From a bacterium (GTDB taxonomy: Bacteria > Pseudomonadota > Alphaproteobacteria > Rhizobiales > Aestuariivirgaceae), in the NCBI GenBank assembly GCA_022842165.1, contig JALHQC010000004.1:1-64000 (forward strand): a stretch of DNA of 64,000 nt, written 5' to 3'. Numbering within the stretch: position 1 is the first letter of the stretch; each line of letters starts with the position of its first letter. Below are positions 46,063 through 54,915 of this stretch, one piece after another. The translations under genes were made by a program, and so were the position numbers. A model generated the notes under the pieces. That model worked only from the letters and a program-made list of their open reading frames with translations, did not search any database and had not been told where the DNA came from.

Positions 46063-47048
46063 TTCTTGTAGCCTTCGAGCACGGCCTCGGTGATCTTCAG
46101 ATCATCCTCCAGGCTGCGCTTCGGCTTCAGGTTCTTCTTGGCGATCGCCGCATGATAGGAGCGCACGGCCTCGTCCGCCTGCATGGCGCCCTCGATCACC
46201 GGGCGGAAATGCGCGATCAGGTCGAGCGGGCTTTCAGCGAGGTTGATCTTGCGGCCAAACAGCGCCACGCGCGCGCCGGCCTTCTCGCCCTGTGTCAAGA
46301 GTTCGAAGCAGTCGCGCGTCGTTCCCGCCGATCCGCCGAGAATGCCGATCACCAGCGCGGGATCATGCGTTGCCAGTTCCTCCATGGCGCGGCGGCCATT
46401 GAAGGGCATCTTGAGGAAGGCGGGGCGCTCGGCCTTGGTCACGCCGGCCAGCACGCGGATGATCATGTCGTTCACGAAGAAAGGCATGACATCGGGGTCG
46501 AGGTTCTGCGGCGCGTTGGGATTGAACACTTCGAGGAAATGGCGGAACTTGTTCTTCACCGCGTCCTCGCGGAAATCGCGATAGGCGGCAACGGTTGCAT
46601 AGTCGTGGTCGAGGTCGTTGTTGAAGGTGACCGAATAGAGCCCGAGGTCGCAGAACTTCTTCACTTGCGCCAGGTTCGCGGTGCGCCAGGGGCGCGACAT
46701 CTGCTTTGCAAAGCTCGACCCGCGCGGCAGCCAGATGTCGGTCGTGTCATTGGCGCGGATCGCCGGGGTGACCGCGGATTTATCGAACAGGCCTTCGCCA
46801 GACAGCGCCTCGATATTGGCGACCGCGCCCAGCATGATGTCCATCTGCTTCTGCTTGACGATGCTGCGGATCTGGTCGCGGAACTGGTTCACCGTGCGGT
46901 GCGGGCCGGACTGGTCGAGATAGTCGACAGCCCCGGTGCCGCGGCAGCCGAAGGCATATTCCGGGTCCTTGGCATCGGCGAGGATGAAATCAGCGGGCTT
47001 GTACTTGCCCGAGGCGATGGTCTTCAGCTTCTTGTCGAGAGATTTCAC
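46059..47048 (-). CDS. Aldolase-like TIM-barrel protein (DeoC/DhnA-type), substrate unknown
   Basis: A 329-residue protein. The order of segments (DIMLGAVANIEAL, LYSVTFNNDLDHDY, FFVNDMIIRVLAGVTKAERPAFLKMPFNG, VIGILGGSAGTTRDCFELL, GARVALFGRKINLAESP) suggests a beta/alpha barrel. GGSAG would be the phosphate-binding loop and the Lys in PAFLKMPFNG a candidate Schiff-base residue, as in class I aldolases of the DhnA/LsrF group. The enzyme activity is inferred. GTG at 47048 after AGGGGAC is preferred. The PfkB kinase gene overlaps its end, suggesting phosphorylation of a sugar followed by cleavage. Confidence 0.6.
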   Translation of the reverse strand: MKSLDKKLKTIASGKYKPADFILADAKDPEYAFGCRGTGAVDYLDQSGPHRTVNQFRDQIRSIVKQKQMDIMLGAVANIEALSGEGLFDKSAVTPAIRANDTTDIWLPRGSSFAKQMSRPWRTANLAQVKKFCDLGLYSVTFNNDLDHDYATVAAYRDFREDAVKNKFRHFLEVFNPNAPQNLDPDVMPFFVNDMIIRVLAGVTKAERPAFLKMPFNGRRAMEELATHDPALVIGILGGSAGTTRDCFELLTQGEKAGARVALFGRKINLAESPLDLIAHFRPVIEGAMQADEAVRSYHAAIAKKNLKPKRSLEDDLKITEAVLEGYKK

Positions 47049-47141
47049 GGCGATGTCCCCTTGTGTGCGCGGATTTCTATGCCAGCCAACCGGCAAATGT
47101 TGCAAGCCTCAATGCTGTTCGGCGAATGGGAGGCTGCCATG

Positions 47142-50003
47142 CTATGGCTTTGGCCCGAGGCCGGCGATGAAGAAGCGCGGGCTGGCGCCATATTTCGTCA
47201 TGCCGGCATTCTGGCGGCCATTGGTCAGTTCGGAGACCCGCACCGTGACCGCCTCCTCGAGCTCCGGGATCGAGAGCCTTCCATCGCCGCCATAGATCTG
47301 CGGATCATCGAGGATCGAGAGCAGCGCCTCGGTGAAGGCGCCGTTCTGCCATTCGGCGGTTTCGAGCGAATCCTCGCGCCCCTGAGCAGAGGCGAACATG
47401 ACGATGCCGGCATTCTCCTGGGCCATGTCGTTGGCGGCGCGGCTCATGTCCACCGCACCTTCGATCCCTGCGCCCGAGCGGCAGGTATCCATCATCAGCA
47501 CGACGCGGCCCGGCAGGCTGCCGAGGATCTTGCGGATGAGCCGCCCGTCGACGGCGGTCGCCTCAAGCAGGTCCTGATCCATGTCGGAATCGGTGGCCAG
47601 GAAATAGAAGTCGAAGGCGGCCGAGGTCATGCCGTGACCGGCCAAGAAGACCAGCACCGTGTCATCCGGCCTGGCGCGCTTCTTCAGCAGCGTCAGCTGC
47701 TTTTCGACGGCACTCTTCGTTGCCTGCGCATCGGCCAGCACCTCGACATTGACCGCATTGTAGAAGGTGCCGGCCTGGTTCTGCAGCTTGGCCGCCAGGT
47801 CCTGCGCGTCTTTCGCCGCATAGCCCAGCCGCATCGCCTCGTTCTGATACTGGCTGACGCCGATCAGCAGCGCGTGAAGATCATGCCGCGCCGTTTCATC
47901 GCCCGGCCCCCGCCACCGGACCTGAACCGAGGCCGAAGGCCCCGGCTGGTCGCCGATATAGGCGATGAGGCTCAGAACCGAATCGCGCTTCGGCAGCTTC
48001 ACCTGAAGCGAAAGCTCCTCATCCACGGGATAGGCGGTTTCATCCTGCGCCACGCCGCGTGTCGCCGCGGGACGGTCGTCGATCCGCAGCTCGACGCGGG
48101 TAATCTCCCGCCCGGCCGGCGAGGAAAGACGATAGGTTATGGCGATTTCCGGGGTGCTCGTCTCGATCTCGCGGGTCGCGGCCAGAATTTCGACTGTCGC
48201 CGGCAGCATGTCCTCGACCACTGCAGGCTCGGCCTTGCGGGCGGCCAGTTGGTCGGCTTCCGCCACAGCCTTCGCCTCGTCGCGGACGGCAAGTGCCAGC
48301 GCCACGACATCGGGGCGGTAGAAGTGGTCGCGGAAGCGGGAGGCCGGATAATAGACCGGCGCATCGGTCCAGCTCTTGCCGTTCACATGCCAGCCGATCA
48401 GGTCCTCGGCTCCCGGCGCGGCGGAATAATAGCCGGACGGAGTCCAGGCGATCCAGCGCTTCGTGGGAACATGGACGTAGAAGCTCAGGAGCTCCTGGCC
48501 ATTCTCGCTGCGATACCAGCGCAATGTGCCGTCATCATAGGCGGCAATCACCAGCTTGCCGTCAGCCGAGACATTGACGCCCCAGCATGTGCCATAGGTT
48601 CTCGCCCGCCACAGGATGCCGCCTGCCGTGTCGAAGCGCGTCAGGCCCCAACCCGATCCGACGATAACGCCCCTGGCGCCGGGAACGATGGCCGCCGCAT
48701 GCGATTGGTCGCCGGGCCGCAAGGGCAGGGGAACGCCGCCCAGCGTCGGCTGATCGGTGTCCTCCCAGTTTTGGAGAGGCAATGATGCCGTATCCGGGCC
48801 GGAGAAATCTTGCGGCGGAGAGGCCAAGGACTTGAAAGTGAGATTTGCCGCATCGAAGAGCCACGGGTCCTTCGCGCCGACATCGAGGCCGAACCACACG
48901 CTCTGCCCATCGGCTGCGAGCTGGAATTCCCTGCCGAGTTTTTCGGTCATGTTGGCATTGGCAGGCCCCAGTCGGGTGTTCTCATTCCCCAGCAGGCCGA
49001 CTTCAGGCAAGGCACTGGCAAAGGCGGCGCCTGCGCCCGGCAGCGTCACCATGTCCATGACGCTGCCCATCGTGTCGCCGACCAGTTCCGGTGCCCCGCG
49101 GCCCTCGTCGGGCAGGGCGAAGATCAGGAAGGGATCGGGGTCATTGATGAAGAAGGTGCCGGTGGCATAGAGCGTCCGGCCATCGCCCGACCACGCTACC
49201 TTGGCGAGGTTGCCGCGCGTGACGAAGCCGGTGTCGACGCTGTGGACGATGCGCTGCTGGCTGAGCGAGACAATGTCGATCGCGGCGCGGTCCTTGTAGC
49301 CGATCGCCAGCAGCGTGCCGCCGGGCGAGATCGACAGGCTGCCGGCAATGCCGCCGCCCGGCAGCGCCATGCGTGCCAAGGACTGAAGGTCCTTGCCGTA
49401 GATGCGCAGCATACCGTCCTCTGCCGCCGCATAAAGCGTTCCGGCGGGATCGAAGGCAAGGTCGGTCAGGCTTCCGCCGATGGTCTGGTCCTGAAGGGCT
49501 GTGCCGGTGAAGGGGGCCTCCCACAGCAAGATGCCGGCGCCATTGGCCAGCCCCGCGGCCAGCTGCTTTCCGTCGCCCGAGAAATCGAGAATGTAGACGG
49601 CATCCGCCACCGGACCCAGCCGCGAGATGATCCGCCCACTGATCGTATCGAAGAGATAGACATATCCGCCCTGGCGGTTGATTTCGTGGTCGGCGTCGAG
49701 GCCGCCCGCCGCAAGGATACGGCCATCGGGCGAGAGCGCCACCGCATAGGCCCTTCCGCCTTCGCCGGCTGACTGCGGCAGGCGGAACGTCCTGAGCAGG
49801 CGCTTCTCCGTCACGCTCCATAGCCGGACCGTCTTGTCTTCCGATGCCGTGGCGATCAGGCTGCCATCGGCGCTGGCATCGATCGCCCGTATCGTGCCGG
49901 TGTGAAGTCCGGGATCGATCGCCAGAAACGGGCTGGCGGGCGGCGGGGCCGCCGCAGCCACAAGCGGCGCAAGGAGCAGAAGGAGAAAGACGATCCAGCG
50001 CAT
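47142..50003 (-). CDS. Secreted WD40-repeat protein with C-terminal caspase domain
   Basis: A 953-residue protein. It starts with a signal peptide (MRWIVFLLLLLAPLVAAAAP). WD40/beta-propeller repeats occupy about residues 30-560 (for example GTIRAIDASADGSLIATASED and SADGKLVIAAYDDGTLRWY). A Lys/Glu-rich linker and an Ig-like stretch follow. A peptidase C14 (caspase-like) domain lies from about residue 700. Catalytic His is in FLAGHGMTS near 790 and catalytic Cys in LMMDTCRSGAG near 839; both are intact. Such bacterial orthocaspases cleave after basic residues in the cases studied. The natural substrate and the trigger sensed by the propeller are unknown. It stands alone on the minus strand. 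Confidence 0.87.
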   Translation of the reverse strand: MRWIVFLLLLLAPLVAAAAPPPASPFLAIDPGLHTGTIRAIDASADGSLIATASEDKTVRLWSVTEKRLLRTFRLPQSAGEGGRAYAVALSPDGRILAAGGLDADHEINRQGGYVYLFDTISGRIISRLGPVADAVYILDFSGDGKQLAAGLANGAGILLWEAPFTGTALQDQTIGGSLTDLAFDPAGTLYAAAEDGMLRIYGKDLQSLARMALPGGGIAGSLSISPGGTLLAIGYKDRAAIDIVSLSQQRIVHSVDTGFVTRGNLAKVAWSGDGRTLYATGTFFINDPDPFLIFALPDEGRGAPELVGDTMGSVMDMVTLPGAGAAFASALPEVGLLGNENTRLGPANANMTEKLGREFQLAADGQSVWFGLDVGAKDPWLFDAANLTFKSLASPPQDFSGPDTASLPLQNWEDTDQPTLGGVPLPLRPGDQSHAAAIVPGARGVIVGSGWGLTRFDTAGGILWRARTYGTCWGVNVSADGKLVIAAYDDGTLRWYRSENGQELLSFYVHVPTKRWIAWTPSGYYSAAPGAEDLIGWHVNGKSWTDAPVYYPASRFRDHFYRPDVVALALAVRDEAKAVAEADQLAARKAEPAVVEDMLPATVEILAATREIETSTPEIAITYRLSSPAGREITRVELRIDDRPAATRGVAQDETAYPVDEELSLQVKLPKRDSVLSLIAYIGDQPGPSASVQVRWRGPGDETARHDLHALLIGVSQYQNEAMRLGYAAKDAQDLAAKLQNQAGTFYNAVNVEVLADAQATKSAVEKQLTLLKKRARPDDTVLVFLAGHGMTSAAFDFYFLATDSDMDQDLLEATAVDGRLIRKILGSLPGRVVLMMDTCRSGAGIEGAVDMSRAANDMAQENAGIVMFASAQGREDSLETAEWQNGAFTEALLSILDDPQIYGGDGRLSIPELEEAVTVRVSELTNGRQNAGMTKYGASPRFFIAGLGPKP

Positions 50004-50081
50004 GGGATCACTCTAGCTCGCCCACCGCCGGTTGCAATCTCTACTCTGGCCAGCCGCGCCGCGCCGGTGCAAAATGGCGCG

Positions 50082-50792
50082 ATGACAAATCTCATCATGA
50101 TTCCGGCCCTGGGCTGCGACGAGCGCCTTTATGCCGGCATTGCGCCGCTGCTGCCCTCGAACGTGCTGGCCTCCACCATCATTCCGGACCACGACAGTTT
50201 CGAAGCCTGTGTCGAACAGGTTTTGGCCCAGGCGCCGGAAAAATTCGCAATCCTCGGCACCTCCTTTGGCGGGCGCGTGGCAATGGAACTGGCGCTGACG
50301 GCGCCGGAACGGCTGCAGGGCCTCATCGTCATCGGCGCGGGGCCGGGGCCGGTTGCCGATGCGCGCGCCGGGCGGCGGCGGTCGGAACGGTTGCGCGGCG
50401 GCGAATTCGAGCAGGTCATCACCGAGATGGGCGACATCATCTCGCATCCTCCCGGCCCCCAAGGTGCTGCCACGCGCGAGGCCTTCATCGAGATGTGCCG
50501 CACACAGGGCGAAGAGCTGATGGCGCGGCAGTCGGATGCGCTCGCCAAACGCATCGACCTTCGCCCGAGGCTTCATGAGATCGCTTGTCCGGCGCTGATG
50601 ATCTGGGGCACGCATGACGAGTTCTCGCCCGCCGCAGACGGCTTGACGCTGTCAACGGCCGTGCAGAAGGGCCGCTATGTCGAGATTGCCGAATGCGGGC
50701 ATTTCCCGACGCTCGAATACCCGGACGAGGTGGCTGCCGCCATCACCCACTGGATGGAAGATTCAGGCCTCGCCGTGCCTATTTCAGGCTAG
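50082..50792 (+). CDS. Alpha/beta-hydrolase
   Basis: A 236-residue hydrolase. The nucleophile elbow is GTSFGG (Ser) near residue 67, acid IWGTHDEFSP near residue 180 and catalytic His AECGHFPTLEYP near residue 207. The triad is complete. No lid or leader peptide is visible, so it is cytosolic. The substrate is unknown; esterase-type family members are diverse. The last 14 bases overlap, in opposite orientation, the end of the diheme cytochrome gene. Confidence 0.82.
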   Translation: MTNLIMIPALGCDERLYAGIAPLLPSNVLASTIIPDHDSFEACVEQVLAQAPEKFAILGTSFGGRVAMELALTAPERLQGLIVIGAGPGPVADARAGRRRSERLRGGEFEQVITEMGDIISHPPGPQGAATREAFIEMCRTQGEELMARQSDALAKRIDLRPRLHEIACPALMIWGTHDEFSPAADGLTLSTAVQKGRYVEIAECGHFPTLEYPDEVAAAITHWMEDSGLAVPISG

Positions 50793-51642
50793 CGAGATAT
50801 TCGCCGATCGCCAGAATGTCGGCCTCGGGCAGCTTCGAGATGTTCTTCTGCACCTGGCCCATGCCGCCGGACGATACCTTGTCGTAGCCCAGCATCTCGC
50901 CGAACTGCAGGGCAGAGGCGATATCCTTTGCATCCTTGTAGCGGCCGCGCTCGATCAGGCCGCGAAGGCTCGGTACGCGGCCATCGCCTTCGGGGTGAGG
51001 ACCGCCGGCAAAGGCCTGGGAATTGTTGCGCGCCATGGCGATGTTGCGCGGCGTGTGGCACTCGGCGCAATGGCCGGGGCCGTTCACGAGGTAGGAGCCG
51101 CGATTCCAGGTCTCGCTCTGGGCAGGGTCGGGCTGCCATTTCGCGGTGTCGAGGCCGATCCATTTCCACAAGCCGATGCCGCGGCGGACGATGAAGGCCA
51201 GCGGAACGTCGGCGGCGCGTTCGGGCGAACTTACGGGAGCAAGGGTTGCCAGATAGGCGCGGATGTCGAGAACGTCCTCGGTGCGCATGGCGGCATAGGA
51301 GGTAAAGGGGAAAGCAGGGATGTAATGTGCGCCTTCGGGCGAGATGCCGCGCTGCACGGCGTTGACGAATTCGAGATCCGTCCAGTTGCCGAGGCCGGTT
51401 TCGGGGTCGGGCGTCAGGTTCGGCGGATAGAAGGTGCCAACCGGCGTCTTCAGCGGCTTGCCGCCGGCAGGCAACTCGGCATTGACGTCCTTCAGGTCAG
51501 GCCCCGGCAGATGGCAAGAGCGGCAGCCGGAGGCATTGTAGAGCTTTTCGCCGTTTGCGAGGTCCGGCGTGTGGGCCGGAATGTCGGCAAGGCTAAGCGG
51601 GCGGGGCGCGCTCAAAAGCCATAAAACGGCCAGTCCCAGCAC
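50779..51642 (-). CDS. Membrane-anchored diheme cytochrome c
   Basis: A 287-residue protein with two haem c sites, CRSCH near residue 40 and CAECH near residue 193. An uncleaved hydrophobic N-terminus probably anchors it to the inner membrane. Alcohol- and aldehyde-dehydrogenase cytochrome subunits have the same FYPPNLTPDPETGLGNWTDLEF signature. The GTG at 51642 is the first conventional start, but the open frame extends to 51690. There a CTG after AAGGG would give MRLFSKRN plus a full membrane helix; see findings. It follows the c556-type gene directly and probably shares its transcript. Confidence 0.8.
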   Translation of the reverse strand: MLGLAVLWLLSAPRPLSLADIPAHTPDLANGEKLYNASGCRSCHLPGPDLKDVNAELPAGGKPLKTPVGTFYPPNLTPDPETGLGNWTDLEFVNAVQRGISPEGAHYIPAFPFTSYAAMRTEDVLDIRAYLATLAPVSSPERAADVPLAFIVRRGIGLWKWIGLDTAKWQPDPAQSETWNRGSYLVNGPGHCAECHTPRNIAMARNNSQAFAGGPHPEGDGRVPSLRGLIERGRYKDAKDIASALQFGEMLGYDKVSSGGMGQVQKNISKLPEADILAIGEYLASLK

Positions 51643-51693
51643 CGCGAGCAGTGCCAGGACCGTAATGTTGCGTTTTGAAAACAGTCTCAGGGC

Positions 51694-52161
51694 CTAGCCC
51701 TTCGGACGGCGGAACTTCTCGTGGCAGCCGCCGCAGGATTCGCCAAGCGCCGGGAAGGCAGCCTTGAATGAGGCTTCGTCGGTCGAGGCCTTCACGCCTT
51801 CGGAAGCCTTGCCATAGGCCATGCCGGCGGCTTCGAAGCCGGCCTTGTCGGTCCAGATTTCTTCCTTGGCCCAGGTCTCGACGGCACCGCCGGGCTTGGT
51901 ATCTTCGCCCCACCAGTTGGCCCAGCCGGCGCAGGCAGTACCTTCGGCTGCGATTGCCGCGTCGATTGCCGCCTTGTCATAGGGCTTCTCGCCCTTGATG
52001 ATGGGGACCATGACGCCCATCATGGCGCCATTGGCCTTCATGCAGGCCTGCCGGGCCTTGATCGCTTCCTCGGCAGTTTCCGCAAGCGCCGCGCCCGCGC
52101 CGATGCCCAGCACAAGCGTGCCAGCCGCTACAATCTTCCAAATCGCATTGCCCAAGATCAT
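51694..52161 (-). CDS. Cytochrome c556/c-prime-type protein
   Basis: A 155-residue protein with a signal peptide (MILGNAIWKIVAAGTLVLGIGAGAALA) and one haem site, CGGCH, near the C-terminus (residue about 146). This is the class II cytochrome c arrangement. The region between is helical, as in the four-helix bundle of cytochrome c-prime and c556. CCGGAGGAGACG before the ATG at 52161 is a strong ribosome site. The diheme cytochrome gene starts just after its stop, so the two may pass electrons to one another. Confidence 0.85.
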   Translation of the reverse strand: MILGNAIWKIVAAGTLVLGIGAGAALAETAEEAIKARQACMKANGAMMGVMVPIIKGEKPYDKAAIDAAIAAEGTACAGWANWWGEDTKPGGAVETWAKEEIWTDKAGFEAAGMAYGKASEGVKASTDEASFKAAFPALGESCGGCHEKFRRPKG

Positions 52162-52458
52162 CGTCTCCTCCGGTCTGAGTTCTGGGTTTTTACCCATATC
52201 ATTCTACGCCACAAATGAGTGCCCTATTCCATTACACTTTTCTGTGAGGCCTTGAAGCCACAGCGAAAGACTTCGTTCACCATGCCGCAATGATGCCCGG
52301 ATGAGGCCCATTGTGTGCCGCACAGCACAGCCATGTTGCGCCCGGAATTGCATGAATGGGGAATGAACGGAGCATTCCGGCACGGTTCAAGTGCCTGGAT
52401 TTAGGGTGCTCTTAAGTTCGATGCAGTATGATGGAAGGCAGGACACAAGGTGGAAGAC

Positions 52459-52596
52459 ATGGCCAAGGCCCAACCCGACCAACGACAGACCAAGGAGCGC
52501 CGCAAGGTGGTGCTCAGCCCGGAGCTGAACGAGTTCCTTCACATGATGAAGTCGCTTGAAAACCAGCTCAGCGAGAAGCCGGCGCAAGCCACCTGA
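52459..52596 (+). CDS. Small protein of unknown function (45 residues)
   Basis: A compact gene too short for routine prediction. The product MAKAQPDQRQTKERRKVVL... is strongly charged, with a basic N-terminal third and an amphipathic helix (PELNEFLHMMKSLENQLSE). An AAGGTGGAAG ribosome site precedes ATG 52459 (a GTG at 52450 is also possible). A perfect intrinsic terminator starts 28 bp after the stop, which supports an independent transcription unit. No homologue is known to me and there is no membrane segment. It might be a small regulatory or adaptor protein. Confidence 0.6.
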   Translation: MAKAQPDQRQTKERRKVVLSPELNEFLHMMKSLENQLSEKPAQAT

Positions 52597-52624
52597 ATTT
52601 CGACGGAAGCCGGAATTTGCAGAG

Positions 52625-52655
52625 AGGGCGGGATTTTCCCGCCCTTTGCCTTTTT
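52625..52655 (+). terminator. Intrinsic terminator after the 45-residue gene
   Basis: AGGGCGGGA-TTT-TCCCGCCCT is a 9-bp stem with a three-base loop (52625-52645), followed by TTGCCTTTTT. It lies between the small gene and the oppositely oriented response-regulator gene. A second small dyad (CGGGCT-ATTC-AGCCCG) follows near 52660. Confidence 0.8.
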
Positions 52656-52667
52656 GAACCGGGCTAT

Positions 52668-53456
52668 TCAGCCCGAGAGCGCGCCGAGGGTAAGACGGGC
52701 CGATACCAGAAGATCCTGAAGAGCCGCGTGGCGCATGTCTTCGGAGCTGGCATGCTGGACCGCCTGCGCGGCCCAGACGAGGCGGGGCGCTGCAAAGGTG
52801 CGGCCAAGGTTGCAAAGCTTGGTGGCGAAGATCAGGATGGCGCCGTCCTGCTTGCCAGATGCGATCCGTTCGAGCTGGTTGATGCAGACCTCGATGTCGC
52901 GGAGGGCCACCTCGGACAGCTGATGCCAGACAGTTTCGGTAATGCCGGTGCGCAGTTCTGCGTGGCCGCGCTCGTCCAGAACCGGCGGCAGCACGGTTTC
53001 GGTTCGGGCTTCGGGCTGCTGCCAGAGCAGGGCAGACTTCACCGCGTCATGCAGCTCATTGCGGTTCGCGGGCTTCGGCAGCGCGATGTCGAAGGTGTCG
53101 CGCCAGTGCCCGGTGCGGACCGAATCGGCGAGAAAGGCCGAAAGCGCCATCAGCGGTGTGGCGCTGGCGATGCCGCCCATCCGGCGGATCGAGCGGGCAG
53201 CGGTGATGCCGTCCATGATCGGCATCTCGATATCGAGGACGATCACGTCGAAGCGGGTTTCGGCGGCCGATTTCACGGCATGCTCGCCATGGATGACGGC
53301 TTCCACATCGCAGCCCATGCCCTTCAGCATGGCGGCGGTGACGATCCGCACGGGGTCTGAATCCTCAGCCAGCAATAGCTTCGGACGCGCACCATCGGGC
53401 ATGCGCAAATGCTTGCGCTGTGTGCCTGCAACGGCTGCGGCATGCTGTTTCATCAT
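52668..53456 (-). CDS. Response-regulator receiver protein with degenerate HPt-like domain
   Basis: A 262-residue protein. An N-terminal receiver domain has LLLAEDSDPVR (acidic pocket), phospho-acceptor Asp in VIVLDIEMPIMDG near residue 73 and the conserved Lys in ALPKP. The C-terminal domain looks like an HPt helical bundle. Where the phosphorylatable His would be (xHxLKG), it reads IFATKLCNLGRTF near residue 208, so the His is missing. It is probably a receiver-only signalling protein; no histidine kinase is adjacent. I start at ATG 53456 after GGAAG; a GTG at 53477 is possible. Confidence 0.72.
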   Translation of the reverse strand: MMKQHAAAVAGTQRKHLRMPDGARPKLLLAEDSDPVRIVTAAMLKGMGCDVEAVIHGEHAVKSAAETRFDVIVLDIEMPIMDGITAARSIRRMGGIASATPLMALSAFLADSVRTGHWRDTFDIALPKPANRNELHDAVKSALLWQQPEARTETVLPPVLDERGHAELRTGITETVWHQLSEVALRDIEVCINQLERIASGKQDGAILIFATKLCNLGRTFAAPRLVWAAQAVQHASSEDMRHAALQDLLVSARLTLGALSG

Positions 53457-53563
53457 CACTTCCAAACCCAAATCCACCGGGGGTCAGGTTAGCGGCGATA
53501 AGGTTTGCAATTGGTGACCGGTTAACGGTTCATCCCGCTATGGTTAACGGAAGGTTGGGGCCG

Positions 53564-54211
53564 TCACTTGGTGCCGAACATCCGGTCGCCGGCATCGCCG
53601 AGGCCCGGAACGATGTAACCGTGATCATTGAGGTGACTGTCGATGGCGGCAGTGTAGATCGGCACGTCCGGATGCTCTTCCGAGACGCGCTTGATGCCCT
53701 CGGGTGCGGAGAGAAGGCACACGAGGCGGACATCCCTCGCTCCCTTTTCCTTCAGGCGCTTGATGGCATAGGCAATCGAATTTCCGGTGGCCAGCATGGG
53801 GTCGACCACGATCACCGGGCGCTCGTCGATATCTGTCGGAACCTTGAAGTAATATTCGACCGGCTGAAGGGTGACCGGGTCGCGGTAGAGGCCGATGTGG
53901 CCGATGCGGGCCGACGGCATCAGGTCCAGCATGCCCTCGAGCAACCCGTTGCCGGCGCGAAGGATCGAGACGATCACCAGCTTCTTGCCCTTGAGGATCG
54001 GCGCTTCCATCTCGGCCAAAGGCGTTTCGATGGTCTGCATGGTCATCGGCAGGTCGCGGGCCACCTCATAGGCCAGAAGCAGGCTGATTTCGCGCAAGAG
54101 CTGGCGGAACACCGCCGAGGGCGTGTTCTTGTCGCGCATCAGGGTGAGCTTGTGGAGGACGAGGGGATGATTGACGACAACAAGATTCTTGGGGGCCGAA
54201 TTGCCGGTCAT
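53564..54211 (-). CDS. upp: Uracil phosphoribosyltransferase
   Basis: A 215-residue enzyme that makes UMP from uracil and [32 protein letters not shown] near residue 83 and the PRPP loop [13 protein letters not shown] near residue 133 are diagnostic, and the C-terminus [12 protein letters not shown] is family-typical. Pyrimidine salvage, cytosolic. It is divergent from the VOC/WrbA operon. Confidence 0.95.
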   Translation of the reverse strand: MTGNSAPKNLVVVNHPLVLHKLTLMRDKNTPSAVFRQLLREISLLLAYEVARDLPMTMQTIETPLAEMEAPILKGKKLVIVSILRAGNGLLEGMLDLMPSARIGHIGLYRDPVTLQPVEYYFKVPTDIDERPVIVVDPMLATGNSIAYAIKRLKEKGARDVRLVCLLSAPEGIKRVSEEHPDVPIYTAAIDSHLNDHGYIVPGLGDAGDRMFGTK

Positions 54212-54351
54212 CGAAACTCTCCTCTTTACAGGGGTCCTTATTGCGGAAGCCGCCTGCCGATTACAAGGCTCGATCGCCAGATTGGCTGCTTCTCATCCAC
54301 CTCTTTTTGCACTCGGCCATGGCAACTTTCGTCTTGATCGAAGGTTTGGAC

Positions 54352-54398
54352 TTGCACATTGATCGAACCAAAGCTATATCCGTAACAAATGACGTTAC
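54352..54398 (+). promoter_or_regulatory. Promoter with overlapping palindromic operator for the VOC-wrbA operon
   Basis: TTGCAC (54352-54357), a 17-base spacer and TATATC (54375-54380) form a good sigma-70-type promoter. GTAAC-AAATGAC-GTTAC (54382-54398) is a perfect 5-bp dyad over the expected start point at about 54387. That position suits a repressor, for example a MarR- or HxlR-type quinone or thiol sensor. No such regulator is encoded nearby. Confidence 0.55.
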
Positions 54399-54412
54399 AT
54401 AAAGGTATTGCC

Positions 54413-54904
54413 ATGGCCGCCTCTCAGCCGATTGCCGCCGGAACCCGCATTGGCCACGTTCATCTCAAGGTATCCAATATCCAGCGGGCGCTCGATTTCT
54501 ATGTCGGTGTGCTCGGCTTCGAACTGCAGCAGCGCTATGGCCCGCAGGCTGCCTTCATCTCGGCTGGCGGCTATCATCATCACATCGGGCTCAACACCTG
54601 GGAAAGCGAGGGTGGATCGCCGCCGCCCAAAGGGACGACCGGGCTGTTTCACGTCGCCATCCTCTATCCCGAGCGCGCCGATCTCGCAGACGCTTTGAAG
54701 CGGCTGGTGGCCAACAACATCCAGCTCGACGGCGCGTCCGACCACGGCGTTTCGGAAGCGCTCTACCTGCGCGATCCCGACCAGAACGGCATCGAACTCT
54801 ACTGGGACAAGCCGGAAGCGGCCTGGCCCCGTAACGCAGACGGCAGCCTCGCGATGGTCACCCATCGCCTCGACCTCAACGATCTCATCAACGCGCAGCA
54901 CTAA
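54413..54904 (+). CDS. VOC-family (glyoxalase/extradiol dioxygenase fold) protein
   Basis: A 163-residue single VOC module, related to the catechol-2,3-dioxygenase-like proteins that accompany quinone reductases. Likely metal ligands are His in IGHVHLKV near residue 15, His in [12 protein letters not shown] near residue 78 and Glu in GIELYWDKP near residue 128. It may open or detoxify catechols or quinone adducts. The ATG at 54413 has AAAGG upstream; an ATG at 54389 lies inside the operator. The wrbA gene follows after 11 bp. Confidence 0.78.
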   Translation: MAASQPIAAGTRIGHVHLKVSNIQRALDFYVGVLGFELQQRYGPQAAFISAGGYHHHIGLNTWESEGGSPPPKGTTGLFHVAILYPERADLADALKRLVANNIQLDGASDHGVSEALYLRDPDQNGIELYWDKPEAAWPRNADGSLAMVTHRLDLNDLINAQH

Positions 54905-54915
54905 AGGAAAATCCG

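Noticed and set aside
46152-48785. 877-codon open frame on the plus strand opposite the aldolase-like and WD40-caspase genes
   Set aside because: It is antisense to well-supported genes, has no family likeness, and long antisense frames are expected at this GC content and codon bias.
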